From Thiodiazotropha sp040506775 (lineage in GTDB: Bacteria > Pseudomonadota > Gammaproteobacteria > Chromatiales > Chromatiaceae): a stretch of 64,000 nucleotides of DNA. Of this stretch, positions 62,061 through 64,000 are shown one piece after another. Numbering within the stretch: position 1 is the stretch's first letter; each line of letters begins with the position of its first letter. Where the stretch lies: contig JBEVWC010000017.1 in assembly GCA_040506775.1 (NCBI GenBank), forward strand, positions 1 to 64,000. Direction: 5' to 3'. The notes beneath the pieces were generated by a model. The model worked only from the letters and a program-made list of their open reading frames with translations, was not told the DNA's origin and searched no databases. Made by a program: the position numbers and the translations under genes.

Positions 62061-62561
62061 TTACTCCGCGAATTCCAGACGTTCCTGTATCTTTTCCAAT
62101 GCCTGACTGGCGCAAACCTCATCCCGTTCGCCTCCTGGTGCGCCACTCACGCCCAGAGCGCCCAGCAAGGATCCCCCCGAGGTGATGGGCAAACCACCCT
62201 GCAGCACCAGGATACCCTCGACGTGATTCATCTCCTGCTGGATGTCCCTGCGGTTGTCCCGAAACACACCGGATGCGACGCCGGAGAGGATCACCGCATT
62301 GGCCTTCTCCCGGGCGATCTGGATGGTAAACCGACTGGCAGCGGCATCCCGAAGCACTGCGGATTCCGCACCGTCGCGGTCCACGACCACTGCAGTCACC
62401 TGATAGCCCTGGGCACGGCAGGCATCCACCGCGTGCTTGACCAGTTCCCAGGCCAGGTCGGGGTTCAGACGCTTCATCATGATCACGTCACCGGCAAACA
62501 CTACAACGGGCATCAGGCTACCGCAAATGAGTAGCCAGGACAGGCATCGCTTCTTCAGCAC
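62061..62561 (-). CDS. GlcG/HbpS family heme-binding-like protein
   Basis: A 166-residue exported protein (signal peptide about 1-23). The GlcG/HbpS fold shows VDACRAQGYQVTAVVVDRDG, FRDNRRDIQQEMN and PITSGGSLLGALGVSGAPGG (residues about 120-145). HbpS binds heme in some Streptomyces, while other members have unknown ligands. It lies 29 bases from TrhA and 13 bases from the PilZ gene on the same strand, so all three may be one transcript. Confidence 0.88.
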   Translation of the reverse strand: MLKKRCLSWLLICGSLMPVVVFAGDVIMMKRLNPDLAWELVKHAVDACRAQGYQVTAVVVDRDGAESAVLRDAAASRFTIQIAREKANAVILSGVASGVFRDNRRDIQQEMNHVEGILVLQGGLPITSGGSLLGALGVSGAPGGERDEVCASQALEKIQERLEFAE

Positions 62562-62574
62562 AGGGGGTCTCCGA

Positions 62575-62982
62575 TCAGGTTGGAAATTCTCCGGCGTATT
62601 TTTCGATCCACTCCATGGCGGCTTCCTCTCCCGAGATGGTTCGATCCTCGAGAGTCTTCACCATTTGTTTGTACTGCTCAATATAGCAAAGCTGCTCGAC
62701 CATGCGCACCGCGTAGGCCGTCTCCGATTCGATGAACTTGACCCCCACCAGGAACCCCTGCTCCTCCTCGCGGCACCAGACCACCACACCCGTGGCATGG
62801 AAGCGCGGGGGGGTAATCGGAATTGCAATATTGATTTCAGTGCCTGTCTCAATCGCCATTTCAGACACGAAACACAACCCACCGGAACTGTAGTTGGTAA
62901 GTTGTTCCCGGTTCATGCTCACCCGTCCACCGAGTTGAAAGTCGATGGGCACGTCCGTGGGATGTCGGATATAGAGGCGCAT
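62575..62982 (-). CDS. PilZ-domain c-di-GMP effector
   Basis: A 135-residue protein matching the PilZ fold: RLYIRHPTDVPIDF at the N-terminus (RxxxR-like) and NYSSGGLCFVSEM (the second motif, here N instead of D), then strands and a C-terminal helix. PilZ proteins bind c-di-GMP and regulate motility, pili or polysaccharide. The window has several c-di-GMP makers and one maker/breaker. The weak Asp to Asn change could lower binding. It precedes GlcG/HbpS on the same strand. Confidence 0.82.
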   Translation of the reverse strand: MRLYIRHPTDVPIDFQLGGRVSMNREQLTNYSSGGLCFVSEMAIETGTEINIAIPITPPRFHATGVVVWCREEEQGFLVGVKFIESETAYAVRMVEQLCYIEQYKQMVKTLEDRTISGEEAAMEWIEKYAGEFPT

Positions 62983-63228
62983 GGGCGTTGTGGCAGATTC
63001 AATAATCCGGGTTGGTTTGCTGATCCAACCGGGGGCGCTGGCGGGAACCCTTCAGAATGACACCCCGGTAATCAAGATAAAGCAAAGGTCTGACATTTTT
63101 TCAAGTATTCCATACTTCCTGCACGTAATACTTCCTTCCGCATAGGACATCCAAAAGCCCCGGATTGCTTACCGCAGCCGACTATTTTCCTGTTGCATGT
63201 TGCCTGACAAGATCACAGAATCATTTGC
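62983..63228. other. 245-base divergent gap between the PilZ gene and argE
   Basis: No gene or repeat was found; it is the shared upstream region of the two divergent genes. Short of a clear consensus, no promoter can be placed. Confidence 0.5.
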
Positions 63229-64000
63229 ATGAACACCCCTCCGTTTCTTGAAATGCTCACCCGGCTCATCGGCGCCGCCTCCATCAGCAGCGTCAACCCG
63301 GACTGGGACATGGGCAACGCGCCGGTCATCGAATTGCTGGACGAATGGCTGCTGGGTCTGGGGTTCGCCACCGAAATCCAGGCGATACCCGGCTACCCGG
63401 GAAAACTCAACCTGATCGCCTCCGCCGGCCAGGGCTCTGAAGGACTGGTGCTCTCCGGACACACCGATACCGTACCCTGCGACCCGCAGTTGTGGAACCA
63501 GGACCCATTTATCCTGACCGAGCGTGACCAACGCTACTACGGGCTGGGTACTGCGGATATGAAGGGCTTTTTCGCGGTGGTCATTGAGGCGATCCGGGAA
63601 CTGCCCCTCGACCGGCTCAAGCAACCCCTGGTGATCATCGCCACCGCGGACGAAGAGAGCAGCATGTGCGGCGCCAAGCACCTGCTCGACCTGCATCGCC
63701 AACTCGGCCGTCACGCGGTGATTGGCGAGCCGACCAGCCTGAAACCGATTCGCATGCACAAGGGCATCTCCATGGAGGCCGTCCGGCTGATCGGTCAGGC
63801 CGGACATTCCAGCAATCCCGCACTCGGTGTCAACGCCCTGGATGGCATGGTTCAGGTACTCGGTGAAATCATCCGCTGGCGGGAGGATCTGCAGCGCAGG
63901 TACCACAATCCGGCCTTCGAGATCGACGTACCCACGCTCAATCTCGGGCACATCCACGGTGGAGACAACCCGAACCGTATCTGTGGACAATGCGAGGTGC
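63229..64000 (+). CDS. argE: acetylornithine deacetylase, 5' part (window edge)
   Basis: The frame opens with ATG at 63229 (MNTPPFLEMLTRLIGAASIS) and runs to the window end, so about 257 residues of an expected roughly 380 are visible. M20-type zinc peptidase features are clear: LVLSGHTDTVPCD (near 77-89, with catalytic His and Asp), YYGLGTADMKGFF (metal Asp), IIATADEESS (catalytic Glu) and HAVIGEPTSLKP, then the dimerisation lid GQAGHSSNP. It hydrolyses N-acetylornithine in arginine synthesis, or a related substrate. No good ribosome site is seen before the ATG. Confidence 0.9.
   Translation, partial: MNTPPFLEMLTRLIGAASISSVNPDWDMGNAPVIELLDEWLLGLGFATEIQAIPGYPGKLNLIASAGQGSEGLVLSGHTDTVPCDPQLWNQDPFILTERDQRYYGLGTADMKGFFAVVIEAIRELPLDRLKQPLVIIATADEESSMCGAKHLLDLHRQLGRHAVIGEPTSLKPIRMHKGISMEAVRLIGQAGHSSNPALGVNALDGMVQVLGEIIRWREDLQRRYHNPAFEIDVPTLNLGHIHGGDNPNRICGQCEV

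Noticed and set aside
63169..63990. A 273-residue minus-strand frame at the right edge
   Set aside because: Opposite strand of the argE gene, which has clear M20 peptidase motifs; the argE frame has no stop only because the window ends.

Overview
The window looks like the chromosome of a GC-rich, respiratory gammaproteobacterium, most likely a relative of sulfur-oxidising Chromatiales or Sedimenticola-type bacteria. This is inferred from gene content only: a heme-copper oxidase subunit I with heme A synthase and Sco, a multiheme cytochrome lipoprotein, a diheme peroxidase, a V/A-type ATPase operon, a PEP-CTERM protein, many c-di-GMP proteins and an integron. No rRNA, tRNA or CRISPR array was seen.

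Layout. 1-4606: an integron. The integrase (plus strand, 3131) has an attI region with a 25-bp tandem repeat on its 5' side, and five cassettes read away from it on the minus strand, separated by recognisable attC sites. An IS3-family element breaks into the outermost attC at the left edge. 4601-7747: an oxidase-like subunit I facing ctaA and sco. 7979-16892: a nine-gene V/A-ATPase operon (H-C-I-K-F-E-A-B-D) with long inverted repeats before K and before A. 16893-19895: repeats, a PEP-CTERM protein, small envelope proteins and a structured intergenic element. 20031-21993: a double-rhodanese protein with a c-heme/HAMP membrane sensor. 22570-26007: a DUF4388-like protein, a diguanylate cyclase, a small motility protein behind a sigma-28-type promoter, and a receiver-hemerythrin protein. 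26024-30412: a seven-heme cytochrome lipoprotein with a PpiC-type foldase and a TlpA-like thioredoxin. 31073-35188: HAD hydrolase, peroxiredoxin, CinA-N-like protein and an FKBP-like/methyltransferase fusion. 35412-39725: a periplasmic binding protein paired with a PAS-PAS-GGDEF-EAL-CZB protein, behind an Fnr/Anr-like box.

40063-44070 holds a diheme peroxidase facing a bufferin-type operon: a Cys-motif precursor, a DUF692/MNIO enzyme, a DUF2063 partner and DoxX. Then come an RMD1/DUF155 protein, a secreted MsrA-Trx-MsrB fusion, a HupE pair, a phospholipase D-type enzyme, an ATP-grasp (RimK-like) ligase translationally coupled to a GNAT-C39 peptidase fusion, another diguanylate cyclase, membrane proteins, a degenerate-tandem CbiX protein, an MscS-like channel, a MopE-like calcium-type repeat protein, DUF535, an outer-membrane barrel, TrhA, a GlcG/HbpS protein, a PilZ protein and the start of argE at the right edge.

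The most promising regions for new biology are the bufferin operon, the ATP-grasp/GNAT-C39 pair, the cassette array with its two-domain-extended integrase, the oxidase subunit lacking the expected CuB histidine pair, and the MsrA-Trx-MsrB domain order.
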